Assembly (NCBI GenBank): GCA_947629375.1
Contig: CANRDN010000007.1
Coordinates: 1-64,000, forward strand
Direction of reading: 5' to 3'
Source of the DNA: an uncultured Bacilli bacterium
GTDB lineage: Bacteria; Bacillota_I; Bacilli_A; RF39; UBA660
Length of the DNA stretch: 64,000 nt
A program made the translations under genes and the position numbers. The notes beneath the pieces were generated by a model. The model was not told the DNA's origin and did no database searches. It saw only the letters and a program-made list of their open reading frames with translations. The stretch's first letter is position 1, and the number at the start of each line of letters is the position of its first letter. This document shows positions 34,776 to 43,773 of the stretch, piece by piece.

Positions 34776-36209
34776 TTAATTTTTTATTAATTTTTTACTA
34801 TCTTTTCCTCTATTTAAAGCATTTTCAAGTTCATTTATAATACTATCTTTATTATCTATTTCTAATTCTCTTATAATGTTAAGGTATAATTCTGCTTCTT
34901 CAAACAAATTATTATTTAAAGACTCATAAAAAGAAGTTATATATTTTCTTACATAAGTTTTATCATTTACTAATTTTATGTTTGAAAGGAAGTTATATGC
35001 TTCAGTATAATTATCATCTTGTTTATATACGCCAATTTTTATTAAATAGATAAATACTGCTTTATATTTTTGGTATCCTTGTTTTTCTAAATATTTATCT
35101 AAAAGTTCATAGCATTCATCAAAGTTATTTTCTTTCATTAAGCTAACTATTGTTTCTTTAGTATTATCTACTTCACTATCATTATCTTTTTCTTCTTTTT
35201 TGTTCTTAGCACTTATTTTATTAATTAAAGAACATATTTCATTCAAAAGCAAGTACATAGTGTTATTATTTGGATCATAGCCTTTTTCTTTACAATATTT
35301 TATTGTCATATTTAGTGCTGTAAAATATCTTTTGTTTTCTATAATATCAAATAAATTATGTGATATTTTTTTACTCGGTTCAGGAATTATTCCTGTACTA
35401 CTTATTTCAAATAATACTCTTGATAGTTTTAAAGTATAAAGTTCAGAAAGAGATATATCCATTTGACTTTGTTTATACTCTAAAGATTCAACTAGTTCTT
35501 GATATTTTTTATCTTCCACTAACTTCTTTATTTTTCTTCTTCCAATATCATTTTTGTCGTAAATAGCATTAAATAATATTCTTAAATAATTATCTTGAAT
35601 AGAAACTTTATCTAATCCTCTCATATAACTAGTTACTATATTTCTAGCTTTATAAAAGTCTTTTTCAAACAACATTTTTCTCATATCGTTGTTTATTTCA
35701 ATATCTCTATGCCTTTCTTTATCTTCTTCAAATATTTTTATATCATCAAAAGTAAGATTATCGACATATTCTTGATGTTCTTTACTTAAAGTACTTACTA
35801 AGCTTAATAAATATAATAGAAAATTATAATCGTTATGATAATACTTGTTCTCATCGCTATCTAAATCATCTATATATTCTTCTGCTTCATTATATTCTTC
35901 ATTACGAATATAGTAAAGTATAAGTTGATAAGTAGCATATCTATATTTTGGATTTATTTCGTGAATTTTTTTAAGACACTCTAAAGCTTTATCAAATTGT
36001 TTCAATCCGACAAGTTTATTTTCGTATTTATAAAATCCTCCAACTTTTTTAAGTTCATATTTATCGTTTCTTTTTTCTAGAATACCTTTATCTACTAAAA
36101 ATTGAATATCTCCGTCTTTTAAGTTATAACGATGTAAGTTATCAGTTGTTAATTCTTCTCCTCTTAATAATCCTTCATACATTGGATCTAGGTTTAAAAC
36201 GCATATCAT
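34776..36209 (-). CDS. TPR-like helical repeat protein, 477 residues
   Basis: Started at ATG 36209 (MICVLNLDPM), with GGAGGGTTTTGT in front; the frame's longer upstream part is not preceded by a site. Helical repeat protein: LKQFDKALECLKKIHEINPK and YYIRNEEYNEAEEYIDDL are TPR-like, and more degenerate repeats continue to the C-terminus. Very Lys/Glu/Asn-rich. Cytosolic scaffold or regulator of unknown partner. The first of three genes (with 33837 and 32993). Confidence 0.78.
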   Translation of the reverse strand: MICVLNLDPMYEGLLRGEELTTDNLHRYNLKDGDIQFLVDKGILEKRNDKYELKKVGGFYKYENKLVGLKQFDKALECLKKIHEINPKYRYATYQLILYYIRNEEYNEAEEYIDDLDSDENKYYHNDYNFLLYLLSLVSTLSKEHQEYVDNLTFDDIKIFEEDKERHRDIEINNDMRKMLFEKDFYKARNIVTSYMRGLDKVSIQDNYLRILFNAIYDKNDIGRRKIKKLVEDKKYQELVESLEYKQSQMDISLSELYTLKLSRVLFEISSTGIIPEPSKKISHNLFDIIENKRYFTALNMTIKYCKEKGYDPNNNTMYLLLNEICSLINKISAKNKKEEKDNDSEVDNTKETIVSLMKENNFDECYELLDKYLEKQGYQKYKAVFIYLIKIGVYKQDDNYTEAYNFLSNIKLVNDKTYVRKYITSFYESLNNNLFEEAELYLNIIRELEIDNKDSIINELENALNRGKDSKKLIKN

Positions 36210-36266
36210 ACAAAACCCTCCCTTTTTGTACGACATATAATACCAAAAAAATGCCAAAAAATCAAG

Positions 36267-36289
36267 AAAAAGATAGCATTTTGCTATCT
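36267..36289 (-). terminator. Terminator after the copper/PP-loop operon
   Basis: AGATAGCA-AAA-TGCTATCT hairpin (36271-36289), then TTTTCTTG on the minus strand, 3 bp after the stop at 36293. Confidence 0.87.
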
Positions 36290-36292
36290 CAA

Positions 36293-37120
36293 CTATTTAT
36301 CATATTCATCTAAAAAACTTTTATAAGTACCGTTCTTTTTAGTACCAAGTACACAATTTAAATTTATGTTATCTAAAGCTTTAAAAATATTATAGTCAAC
36401 ATCTTTATTTACTTTTCTTAAATTCTTAATAAGTTCTTTAATTTCAAGTCTTTTATTTGGAGTATCAAGCTTTGTTGTGTCATCTTCAGTAAGTCTACAA
36501 GCACAATTCAAGAAGTTTAATCCGTTGTAGTTCTTCCAAGAAATTATCGATTCTTCTTTGACAAGAAAAAGTGGTCTAATTAGTTCAAGTCCTTCAAAGT
36601 TATCACTGTGAAGTTTAGGCATCATTGTCTTGATTTCAGAACCATATAACATCGATAAAAGTGTCGTTTCTATAACATCATCGAAGTGATGACCCAAAGC
36701 TATCTTGTTGCAACCTAACTCTTTAGCTTTGCTATAAAGGTATCCTCTTCTCATACGAGCACACATATAGCAAGGACTTTTAGCATCCATATTTATAACT
36801 GCATCAAAGATATCACTTTTAAATATTTCAATAGGTATATTTAATATTTCAGCGTTTTCTAAAATTGCTTTTCTATTTTCTTCTTTGTATCCTGGGTCCA
36901 TAACGACATAGGAAGCTTTAAAGTGAACTTTCCCGTGACGAGTTAATTCTTGAATACATTTAGCAAGTAAAAAGGAATCTTTACCACCAGAAATACATAC
37001 CATAATGTTGTCGTTTTCTTTAATTAGTTCGTAATCCATAACGGCTTTTACAAACTTACTCCAAATATCTTTACGATATTTTTTTATTATACTTTTTTCT
37101 ATTTCTTTATACTTTTCCAT
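36293..37120 (-). CDS. PP-loop ATPase, TtcA-like tRNA sulfur-transfer family
   Basis: 275 residues. The PP-loop CISGGKDSFLLA near residue 42 binds ATP; CYMCARMRRG near 125 and CAC near 207 are the cysteines of the TtcA/TtuA-like group that activate a tRNA base for sulfur insertion through an Fe-S cluster; GHHFDDVIETTLL follows. In Enterobacteria TtcA makes 2-thiocytidine-32; the exact base here is not known. It starts 1 bp after copA and is thus part of the csoR-copA unit, an odd pairing that may reflect protection of Fe-S/thiol chemistry from copper. Confidence 0.87.
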   Translation of the reverse strand: MEKYKEIEKSIIKKYRKDIWSKFVKAVMDYELIKENDNIMVCISGGKDSFLLAKCIQELTRHGKVHFKASYVVMDPGYKEENRKAILENAEILNIPIEIFKSDIFDAVINMDAKSPCYMCARMRRGYLYSKAKELGCNKIALGHHFDDVIETTLLSMLYGSEIKTMMPKLHSDNFEGLELIRPLFLVKEESIISWKNYNGLNFLNCACRLTEDDTTKLDTPNKRLEIKELIKNLRKVNKDVDYNIFKALDNINLNCVLGTKKNGTYKSFLDEYDK

Positions 37121-37121
37121 C

Positions 37122-39302
37122 TCAATCCATCTTTCTAAGTCTTAAAGAATTTAACACTACTGTTAAACTACTCAAAGTCATAGCAATACTTCCAAACATC
37201 GGTGTAAGAGTAATACCAATTCCCTTTAAAAGTCCAATAGCAATTGGAATCATACAGATATTGTAGAAGAAAGCCCAAAATAAATTTTCTTTAATTATTT
37301 TAATCGTTTTTTTACTTATTTCAATAAGTTTAATTATTTTCTTTAAATCATCATTCATAAGAATAACATCTGAAGTATCAATGGCTATATCAGTACCACT
37401 ATTTACACTTACTCCAATTGTAGCAGTTGTCAAAGCAAGGGCATCATTAATGCCATCTCCTACCATCATAACTGAATGAGTTTTCATTTCCTCTTCGATT
37501 ACTTCCTGTTTTTCTTCTGGTAAGTCATTGGCAATTATTTTATCTATTCCAAGAGATTTACCAACTAGATTAGCAACTTTCTCGTTATCACCACTTAACA
37601 TAATAACATTTATATTTTGTTTCTTTAAATCTTTAATTACACTTTTTATATCATTTCTTACGATATCTTTTACGCCGATAAGAGCAACTACTTTTTTATC
37701 GATAACTACATAAATGACACTGTTTAAGTCTTTGGTTAACTCATCTTCGTGAGCACTATGATTATTTTTTATTTTTAATCTAGTAAATAATTTATTATTT
37801 CCCACATAAATTTCTTTATCGTCTATTACTCCATAGATACCAATTCCTGCAATATTTTCAAATTCATCGATAAGATAATCCGTTTTAATTTCTTTAAATG
37901 GTTTGGCAATCGGATGAGTTGATTGTCTTTCAAGAGTTGCCACATACTTTAAGATTTCTTCATCCTTCATTTTAGAATAATTATACATTTTAGAAATTCT
38001 TAAATCTCCGTAAGTCAATGTCCCTGTTTTATCAAATATTATGGTATCGATTTTACTTGCGTTTTCCAAGATTTCACTCGACTTCACAAGGATTCCGTTT
38101 TTAGCACACACTCCTTCACTTACCACCATAGCAAGTGGTGTAGCAAGACCAAGAGCACAAGGACAAGCGACAACTAAAACAGTTACAAAAGATATTACCC
38201 CTTCATTTAAAGAGCCAAATACTAGATAAGAGATAAAAGTTAAAATAGCAATTATAAAGATACTTGGTACAAAATAAGAACTTATAGTGTCGGCAATTCT
38301 CGATATTTTAGCTTTGGTACCACTTGCTTCAATAACAAGTCTAACTATTTCCGAAATAGTTGAATCTTTACCAATTCTTTTAGCAGCATACTCGATATAT
38401 CCATCAACATTGATACTTCCTGCAACTACTTTTTCGTCTTTTCCTTTTTTAGATGGTGTACTTTCACCAGTTATAAAACTCTCGTCAATATGGCCACTAC
38501 CTTTGACAATTATCCCATCTACTGCAAACTTTTGACCAGGTTTACATACTAAAATGTCATCTATTTCTACTTCATCAATAGTAACTTCAATTACTTCATC
38601 ATTAACTCTTTTATAGGCTTTAGGTGGCGTTATCTGGACAAGCTCCTTAATCGCATCTTTTGTCTTTTCTTTTGATTTATTATCTATATGTCTTCCTAGT
38701 TTTATAAAATATATAACGGTAGCACAAGATTCAAAGTACAAGTTTTCTACTAAAGATATGTGACCTCTAAAAATCAAGATGGTATTTATAGTGCTATAAA
38801 TAAAACTTGCAAATACTCCTATAGTAACTAAAGAATCCATATTAGGATGTCTATAAAATAAGTTTTTAAATCCACTTTTTAAAATATCAAAACCATAAAT
38901 AAAGAATGGAAGCGTCAATATAAGTAGTGCTAAAGCATAGTTCTTTTGATATTTCATCATCTGTAAATAAGGAATTTGAGGAAGTCCTAACATATGCCCC
39001 ATAGAGACATACATTAATACAAGTAGAATTATTAAATAAATTATTAATTTTATTTTTGAATGATCCTTTTTATTTTCTAAGTCAAGCTTGTACTCCCCTG
39101 CACTTTTAAATCCTGCTTCACTTACAAATCTATTTAAATCATCGAGTTTTAACTTTTTCCCATCGTACTCAATCTGAGCTTGTGCAAGGACAAGATTAAC
39201 AGATGCATTTACTACACCATCCTGTTTATTTAAGTATTTTTCAAGACTAACTGAGCAAGCACTGCAACTCATACCTTCTATTTTTAAACTAATCTTTTTC
39301 AT
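37122..39302 (-). CDS. copA: Copper-exporting P1B-type ATPase
   Basis: 726 residues with one N-terminal heavy-metal domain (GMSCSACS, residues 9-16), eight membrane helices, the ion-pathway motif CPC in ACPCALGLATP, DKTGTLTYG near 410, an HP motif (STHPIA), and VGDGINDA. It pumps Cu(I) out of the cytoplasm. Its ATG overlaps the csoR stop by one base (TAATG), so the two are translated together. Controlled by the CsoR operator upstream. Confidence 0.95.
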   Translation of the reverse strand: MKKISLKIEGMSCSACSVSLEKYLNKQDGVVNASVNLVLAQAQIEYDGKKLKLDDLNRFVSEAGFKSAGEYKLDLENKKDHSKIKLIIYLIILLVLMYVSMGHMLGLPQIPYLQMMKYQKNYALALLILTLPFFIYGFDILKSGFKNLFYRHPNMDSLVTIGVFASFIYSTINTILIFRGHISLVENLYFESCATVIYFIKLGRHIDNKSKEKTKDAIKELVQITPPKAYKRVNDEVIEVTIDEVEIDDILVCKPGQKFAVDGIIVKGSGHIDESFITGESTPSKKGKDEKVVAGSINVDGYIEYAAKRIGKDSTISEIVRLVIEASGTKAKISRIADTISSYFVPSIFIIAILTFISYLVFGSLNEGVISFVTVLVVACPCALGLATPLAMVVSEGVCAKNGILVKSSEILENASKIDTIIFDKTGTLTYGDLRISKMYNYSKMKDEEILKYVATLERQSTHPIAKPFKEIKTDYLIDEFENIAGIGIYGVIDDKEIYVGNNKLFTRLKIKNNHSAHEDELTKDLNSVIYVVIDKKVVALIGVKDIVRNDIKSVIKDLKKQNINVIMLSGDNEKVANLVGKSLGIDKIIANDLPEEKQEVIEEEMKTHSVMMVGDGINDALALTTATIGVSVNSGTDIAIDTSDVILMNDDLKKIIKLIEISKKTIKIIKENLFWAFFYNICMIPIAIGLLKGIGITLTPMFGSIAMTLSSLTVVLNSLRLRKMD

Positions 39303-39577
39303 TATCCTAACCTCTTTATAAGTTCCATAACTTCATCGATTATTTCGCTATTTCCTTGTTTTATTTCATCTACTACACAAGTATTCAAGTGATTCTTTAA
39401 TAAGTCTTCACTTATTCCCCTAACTGATTTATTAACAGCCAGAAGTTGAATTAAAATGTCGTTACAGTATTTGTCTTCATCAATCATTTTTATTATGCCA
39501 TTTATTTGACCATCTATTATTTTTAACCTTTTTCTAAAATACTTTTTTTCTTCTTCGGTTCTTTTTTTAGTCTTCAT
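39302..39577 (-). CDS. csoR: CsoR-family copper-sensing repressor
   Basis: 91 residues from ATG 39577; AGGTGATAGGT precedes it (a GTG at 39586 is less well placed). All-helical CsoR/RcnR fold with the Cu(I) ligand set Cys-His-Cys (DKYCND, KNHLNTC). It releases DNA when Cu(I) binds. First gene of csoR-copA-PP-loop gene. Confidence 0.93.
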   Translation of the reverse strand: MKTKKRTEEEKKYFRKRLKIIDGQINGIIKMIDEDKYCNDILIQLLAVNKSVRGISEDLLKNHLNTCVVDEIKQGNSEIIDEVMELIKRLG

Positions 39578-39594
39578 ACCTATCACCTAGGAAA

Positions 39595-39623
39595 ATTATA
39601 ACACCCCCAGGGGGTGTTGTCTA
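39595..39623 (-). promoter_or_regulatory. csoR promoter with CsoR operator in its spacer
   Basis: -35 TAGACA (39618-39623), spacer of 17 bp (39601-39617), -10 TATAAT (39595-39600). A perfect 9+1+9 inverted repeat, AACACCCCC-A-GGGGGTGTT (39600-39618), covers the spacer. G/C tracts of this shape are the known CsoR target, so bound repressor would block RNA polymerase. Confidence 0.92.
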
Positions 39624-39631
39624 TAAAATAT

Positions 39632-40300
39632 TTATTTTTTATTTATTGATAATTCATAACTTAAATCTATATATTTAAAAACAAAGTCATTATCGACAGC
39701 ATTATCAAGTCTAATAGTAATCCAACTTTTCTTATTCATATGGTATCCTGGATATATCTTTTTATTATCTATGACACTAGAAGTTTTATCCTTATAATAC
39801 ATTAAATCGATTACCATTATCTCTTTATCGGTTGTTCCTCCTACTCTATTTTCTTTCACTTCTAAAAGTGCTGCATACCATTTACTATTTATCTTATTTC
39901 TAAATATACCTGAATTAGGAGAAGTATCCCATAGATATTCAATATCATCTTTATATTTATTATTTATATACTTTATAACTTCATTTACTTGATTATTGTA
40001 ATTCAAGTCAACCGTTGTACATTTATCTAAAAAGTTTTTAATTACAAGTTCATAACTATCTTTTACAGTTCCTAAAAAGTTGCCTTCTTTAGCAGTATCC
40101 ACAAGCGTATATTCAAAATCAGTATCGTTATCCATTACTCTTGAAGTAATATTATCTCTATCTACTTTAATTTCCACTCTAAAATCATTATTTAAAATAT
40201 TTTTACTATAAAGATAAACATCATCACTTTTAGAAAAGCCATAAGAAGAAAGTAAATCACAATCAATTTTTTTATTTTTATCTATTAAAATTCTTTTCAT
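39632..40300 (-). CDS. MmcQ/YjbR-family protein with N-terminal extension
   Basis: 222 residues. The C-terminal ~115 residues match MmcQ/YjbR (DUF419): IFRNKINSKWYAALLEV, IDLMYY, then YPGYHMNKKSWITIRLD and a final SYELS. The family has a double-wing fold proposed to bind DNA, function unproven. The N-terminal ~100 residues are an extra domain I do not recognise. The ribosome site (AGAAGGGATTTTTT) is the 3' arm of the hairpin described next. It is the last gene before the CsoR promoter. Confidence 0.85.
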   Translation of the reverse strand: MKRILIDKNKKIDCDLLSSYGFSKSDDVYLYSKNILNNDFRVEIKVDRDNITSRVMDNDTDFEYTLVDTAKEGNFLGTVKDSYELVIKNFLDKCTTVDLNYNNQVNEVIKYINNKYKDDIEYLWDTSPNSGIFRNKINSKWYAALLEVKENRVGGTTDKEIMVIDLMYYKDKTSSVIDNKKIYPGYHMNKKSWITIRLDNAVDNDFVFKYIDLSYELSINKK

Positions 40301-40301
40301 A

Positions 40302-40337
40302 AAAAATCCCTTCTCTTATATTATAGAAGGGATTTTT
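40302..40337 (-). terminator. Strong hairpin, terminator whose 3' arm carries the next gene's ribosome site
   Basis: Perfect 13-bp stem (40325-40337 with 40302-40314), 10-base loop, then T-run. It ends the 41290-40339 unit. The AGAAGGGA of its 3' arm is also the only ribosome site for the gene starting at 40300, 6 bases away. Confidence 0.88.
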
Positions 40338-40338
40338 A

Positions 40339-40743
40339 TTATATAGCAAGACATCTTTTATAAGTTATGGTGTTATTAAATAAATCAACATAATCTTCAA
40401 GCATAGTACTTTTATTCATACTTCCAATTTTATCGACATAACCAAATGTATAAGGTGTTTTTACTTTGTCGATATAAGTAACAAAATACCAAGTTTCATA
40501 AGAAGAATCTGTAATAATTGGCATCTTTTTAAAGCCAAAATATTCATATAAAATATCAAGCATAATGCTTCTCGTGTAACTATCTTCTTTAAAATCTTTA
40601 ATTAATTCTTCAAAGCTACAATCTACTTCAAAGATATCTTGATACTCTTTTTTCATATCAACTTTTAAAACAATATTTACATATTTATCCCCTACTACTG
40701 GATATAAATTTATTCCATTTAAAACTTTATCTAAATTATTCAT
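40339..40743 (-). CDS. Hypothetical protein, 134 residues
   Basis: ATG 40743 (MNNLDKVLNG) follows GGGAGAGTTGTAT and overlaps the end of the previous gene by 8 bp; the frame upstream of it is inside that gene. A small soluble alpha/beta protein with no known motif (YETWYFVTYIDKVKTPYTFG segment). It forms a two-gene unit with 40736-41290, with a shared element upstream that suggests control by the WYL regulator. Confidence 0.75.
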   Translation of the reverse strand: MNNLDKVLNGINLYPVVGDKYVNIVLKVDMKKEYQDIFEVDCSFEELIKDFKEDSYTRSIMLDILYEYFGFKKMPIITDSSYETWYFVTYIDKVKTPYTFGYVDKIGSMNKSTMLEDYVDLFNNTITYKRCLAI

Positions 40744-41290
40744 ATACAACTCTCCCAAAATCATAAATATATTTTTTATTTCCGTTATTAACAATATAAA
40801 TTCCAAATAAGTCTTTATCGAGATCATCCACAACAGTGTGAAAAATTATATCGTTATCTATAACTTTAAATGTGCTTTCACTTAGTTTTTTTACATTTTT
40901 ACCTTTCTTTTCAATTTCATTTATGTAACGGTCTAAATCAAGAAGTGCTTCTTCATATTTACTATCCATATCGTAATATGAATTATCACTGTTATCGTAA
41001 TCATAAAACTCTATATGATCTCTACTTATCGACAGGCTTTTGTTCTTAGTCATAATAAGATGGGATATTCTAAAATTACAATCTCGAAAGATAGTTCTTA
41101 AATCTTCAATGTTATAAGATAATAGTTTGTCCTTATAATATTTAAAGAAATTTTTAATCATCGGGTTATTCGCAATAACCTCATCATCGTTTACTTCAAG
41201 CAGTCTTTCATCGGTGTAAAAATTTCCTTCAAAATAATTGTTAAGTTTGTGAGTATTTTTAGCTTCCATATAATATTCTAATTTTTTCAT
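40736..41290 (-). CDS. Hypothetical protein, 184 residues
   Basis: ATG 41290 follows AGGAGGAAGAAT. Soluble, acidic, rich in Asp/Asn/Tyr (YDYDNSDNSYYDMDSKYEE), mixed helix and strand; no family recognised. First gene of a two-gene unit (translational overlap with the next). Its promoter carries the 23-bp element also found before the WYL regulator. Confidence 0.75.
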   Translation of the reverse strand: MKKLEYYMEAKNTHKLNNYFEGNFYTDERLLEVNDDEVIANNPMIKNFFKYYKDKLLSYNIEDLRTIFRDCNFRISHLIMTKNKSLSISRDHIEFYDYDNSDNSYYDMDSKYEEALLDLDRYINEIEKKGKNVKKLSESTFKVIDNDIIFHTVVDDLDKDLFGIYIVNNGNKKYIYDFGRVVYE

Positions 41291-41314
41291 ATTCTTCCTC
41301 CTACTATGAAAACC

Positions 41315-41363
41315 ATTATACTCACCTAATTTTTTTAAACAATTGCACTGGTCACAAAATGTC
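41315..41363 (-). promoter_or_regulatory. Promoter of 41290-40339 unit with putative WYL-regulator site
   Basis: -35 TTGTTT (41337-41342), 16-bp spacer, -10 TATAAT (41315-41320). A 23-bp element at 41341-41363 (core TGTGACCA on the minus strand) abuts the -35 and matches the element at 43801-43823 in 18 of 23 positions. Confidence 0.7.
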
Positions 41364-41388
41364 CTTTACATTTTTTGTTTACATAAGA

Positions 41389-41425
41389 AAAGCTGTAACA
41401 AAATTAATTCGTTTATTACAGCTTT
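41389..41425 (-). terminator. Hairpin after the XRE-ImmA gene
   Basis: 10-bp stem AAAGCTGTAA/TTACAGCTTT (41416-41425 with 41389-41398) overlapping the stop codon; the following TCTTATG is only weakly T-rich. Confidence 0.6.
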
Positions 41426-42446
41426 ATTCTTTAATTATTTTATTGTATTTTTGATAGATTTGAGAACTATATTCAATTATTTTATCATTTGCTAAACGAT
41501 AAACATAAAACGATTTAACAACATTTAATTTTTCTATGTCATTATATTTATTTTTAATTTCATCATAATAATTATCTTCGATCATCCAGTTAAATGCAGT
41601 TTTATCGGCTTTTTTCTCATAATCTTCTTCACTATTATCATTAAAACTAATTAAACTACCATTTTTAGCTCTATTAAAATCACTTTTACAATGAGCAAGT
41701 TCGTGAAGCAAAGCAAAATAAATATCAGCACATCTTTTATATTTAGTAGTTAAATATATTGCTGGTTTATCATTATGAACTCTAAATGCTCCTCTTATTT
41801 TAGAAGTACTTAAATCATCTTCAATTACAAGATATATTCCATTTTCATTGAAGACTTTGATAATTTCTTCTTTATTAAATTTATTTCCTTTTGCTTGATT
41901 TTTTATATATTCAACTAATTTAGGTATATTTTTTTTATCATATTTTTGTATTTTTTGATTAGCTAATAATCGATAACATCTTTCAAGCCACAATGCTAGT
42001 AACTCTGGTTTTTCATTTTTACTTTTATAGAAAATATTGTTATCTTTTTTATACAAACTTTCTGGGTTAGTTATTCTTAAATATTTTAAAATATCTTTAG
42101 CAATACTGTAGTCATTTCTCTCATTTGTATATTCAAGATTATATTTACTAGGTAATTCTTTATAAGAGAATTTGTTGATGAATTTTCTTATAGTTAAATT
42201 ATTGTCATTTAAAAATTTATCAATATTGTTATTTAATTTAAAATTATTTTCTACATTAACTATATAACTTACTGGAATATTAGTAACAAAAGATATGTTA
42301 TAAATCATATTTTGTGTTAATTCTATCTTACCATTTATAATGTCAATTAAATTTTTAGGTGTTGTGTTAATTCTATCAGCAAATTCTTTTTGACTAATAT
42401 TAAAATGCTCTAAATATTTTTTTAATTCCTTACCAAATTCATTCAT
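41424..42446 (-). CDS. XRE-family regulator fused to ImmA/IrrE-type metallopeptidase
   Basis: 340 residues. Residues ~5-60 are a Cro/C1-type helix-turn-helix (ISQKEFADRINTTPKNLIDI). The C-terminal half has the zinc peptidase motif HELAHCKSD near residue 250 (HExxH), as in ImmA/IrrE. Fused proteins of this kind repress their own gene or stress/mobile-element genes and may be relieved by proteolysis. It stands alone with its own promoter-operator. Ends at the hairpin 41389-41425. Confidence 0.9.
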   Translation of the reverse strand: MNEFGKELKKYLEHFNISQKEFADRINTTPKNLIDIINGKIELTQNMIYNISFVTNIPVSYIVNVENNFKLNNNIDKFLNDNNLTIRKFINKFSYKELPSKYNLEYTNERNDYSIAKDILKYLRITNPESLYKKDNNIFYKSKNEKPELLALWLERCYRLLANQKIQKYDKKNIPKLVEYIKNQAKGNKFNKEEIIKVFNENGIYLVIEDDLSTSKIRGAFRVHNDKPAIYLTTKYKRCADIYFALLHELAHCKSDFNRAKNGSLISFNDNSEEDYEKKADKTAFNWMIEDNYYDEIKNKYNDIEKLNVVKSFYVYRLANDKIIEYSSQIYQKYNKIIKE

Positions 42447-42506
42447 TATAATAAATCACCCTTTTTTCGCTGAAATTAGAATAATGTTAGCAATTAATTA
42501 AATTTA

Positions 42507-42534
42507 TATTAACTTACAAGTTAATATATGTCAA
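42507..42534 (-). promoter_or_regulatory. Promoter and operator of the XRE-ImmA gene
   Basis: -35 TTGACA (42529-42534). A perfect 9-bp inverted repeat with a 2-bp centre (TATTAACTT and AAGTTAATA, 42507-42526) lies between it and the -10 (TAATAT, overlapping the repeat's end). The position suggests self-repression by the XRE domain. Confidence 0.75.
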
Positions 42535-42581
42535 TAAATATTTTATAAAAACTCATTCCTTTTATAGAAATGAGTCTATTT

Positions 42582-43562
42582 TTATTTCTTCAAGTAGTCC
42601 TTAACTATTCTTTCTATTTCATTCTTTAATTTTACAGGCTTTACAACACTAATCATATCTAAGTTTCTTAATACATATCTTTTGAATCCTTCAAGATCTT
42701 TATTAGTAATCAATCTAAAGTGATCTTTATCAACATACTTAATAATTGATCCTTCTCCAAATAAATCGATTACATTGTCAAGAAGTTCCATCTTACATAT
42801 AATTTCTATTTCTTCACCAGTTGAACCGAACATCATAACAGTAGATTTTACAAACTTATCAATATCCTTATTTGTAACTTTTCCTTCTACTTTATCTTTC
42901 GTTTCTCTTATATTTTTCATTCTATCAAGTCGATAAGTCACAAGATTATCCTTACCATCTTTAAGCCCTACTACATACATTTCTTGCAATTGATAAACAA
43001 TTGCAAAAGGCGAAATAAATCTTTCACCAGTATTAACATTCTTTAATAGAGGATTTAACTCATATTTATAATAATCAAATTTTATTTTTTTCTTATTGTA
43101 AATAGCATTTGAGATATCTTCGATATTCTTAACAATTTCTTTGTTGTTGGATTTAACAGAAAAAGAATAAACCTGGTAATCCTTCATCTTTTCATTTTCA
43201 TAAATATTTTGCATATTCTTACATTTATCAATTATTTCTTCAGTTACAGATTGAGGAATAAAAGAAGAATAAGAAAAAGTATCGATTATTGTCCTAATCT
43301 CACCTGGTTCAAAGTCCATATCAGGATTTTTAATTAGATAATAACCCATTCTATTCTCATTCCAAGTTACGATATCATAATCAAACTTTTCTTTTAAAAG
43401 AGTTATATTTCTTCTTATAGTCCTTGGGTCGATATCGACATCATATTCCTTATTTATATACTCTTTAATATCATTAATATCAAGCATATGATCTTCATCA
43501 GAATATTTCTTCAAGACATTTAAAATATACAATATATTACCATTTTGTTCATAAATCTTCAT
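42582..43562 (-). CDS. WYL-domain transcriptional regulator
   Basis: 326 residues from ATG 43562 (MKIYEQNGN; AGGTG 5 bp ahead); an ATG at 43577 lies inside the preceding small gene. N-terminal winged helix (~1-75; INKEYDVDIDPRTIRRNITL), middle WYL domain (KIKFDYYKYELNPLL ... SPFAIVYQLQEMYVVGL) and C-terminal WCX domain. WYL regulators bind ligand or nucleic acid through this domain. It is co-transcribed with the 59-residue gene. Likely binds the shared element upstream of itself and of 41290. Confidence 0.9.
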   Translation of the reverse strand: MKIYEQNGNILYILNVLKKYSDEDHMLDINDIKEYINKEYDVDIDPRTIRRNITLLKEKFDYDIVTWNENRMGYYLIKNPDMDFEPGEIRTIIDTFSYSSFIPQSVTEEIIDKCKNMQNIYENEKMKDYQVYSFSVKSNNKEIVKNIEDISNAIYNKKKIKFDYYKYELNPLLKNVNTGERFISPFAIVYQLQEMYVVGLKDGKDNLVTYRLDRMKNIRETKDKVEGKVTNKDIDKFVKSTVMMFGSTGEEIEIICKMELLDNVIDLFGEGSIIKYVDKDHFRLITNKDLEGFKRYVLRNLDMISVVKPVKLKNEIERIVKDYLKK

Positions 43563-43569
43563 AATACAC

Positions 43570-43749
43570 CTACTCATAACTAAATATAAATTTAAATCTA
43601 CTTATTCTTTTAAAGAATCCTTTAAATCTTGAAATAAAAGAAATAGCTTTCATATAATCTTCAGAGTTTAAAAACTCTAAATCAATAGAAACATTCCCCT
43701 TATTTTTAATAACCATAACAACATCATCAAAATTTTTCAATACTAACAT
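43570..43749 (-). CDS. Small protein upstream of the WYL regulator (59 residues)
   Basis: ATG 43749 has an excellent site (AGGAGGATATT), preceded by a good promoter. The product is basic at its end (FKGFFKRISRFKFIFSYE) with an acidic middle (SIDLEFLNSEDYM). The stop is 8 bp before the WYL start, so the two are coupled. No family recognised; may be a partner or sensor for the regulator. Confidence 0.75.
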   Translation of the reverse strand: MLVLKNFDDVVMVIKNKGNVSIDLEFLNSEDYMKAISFISRFKGFFKRISRFKFIFSYE

Positions 43750-43773
43750 AATATCCTCCTTAATTTTTAAAAC

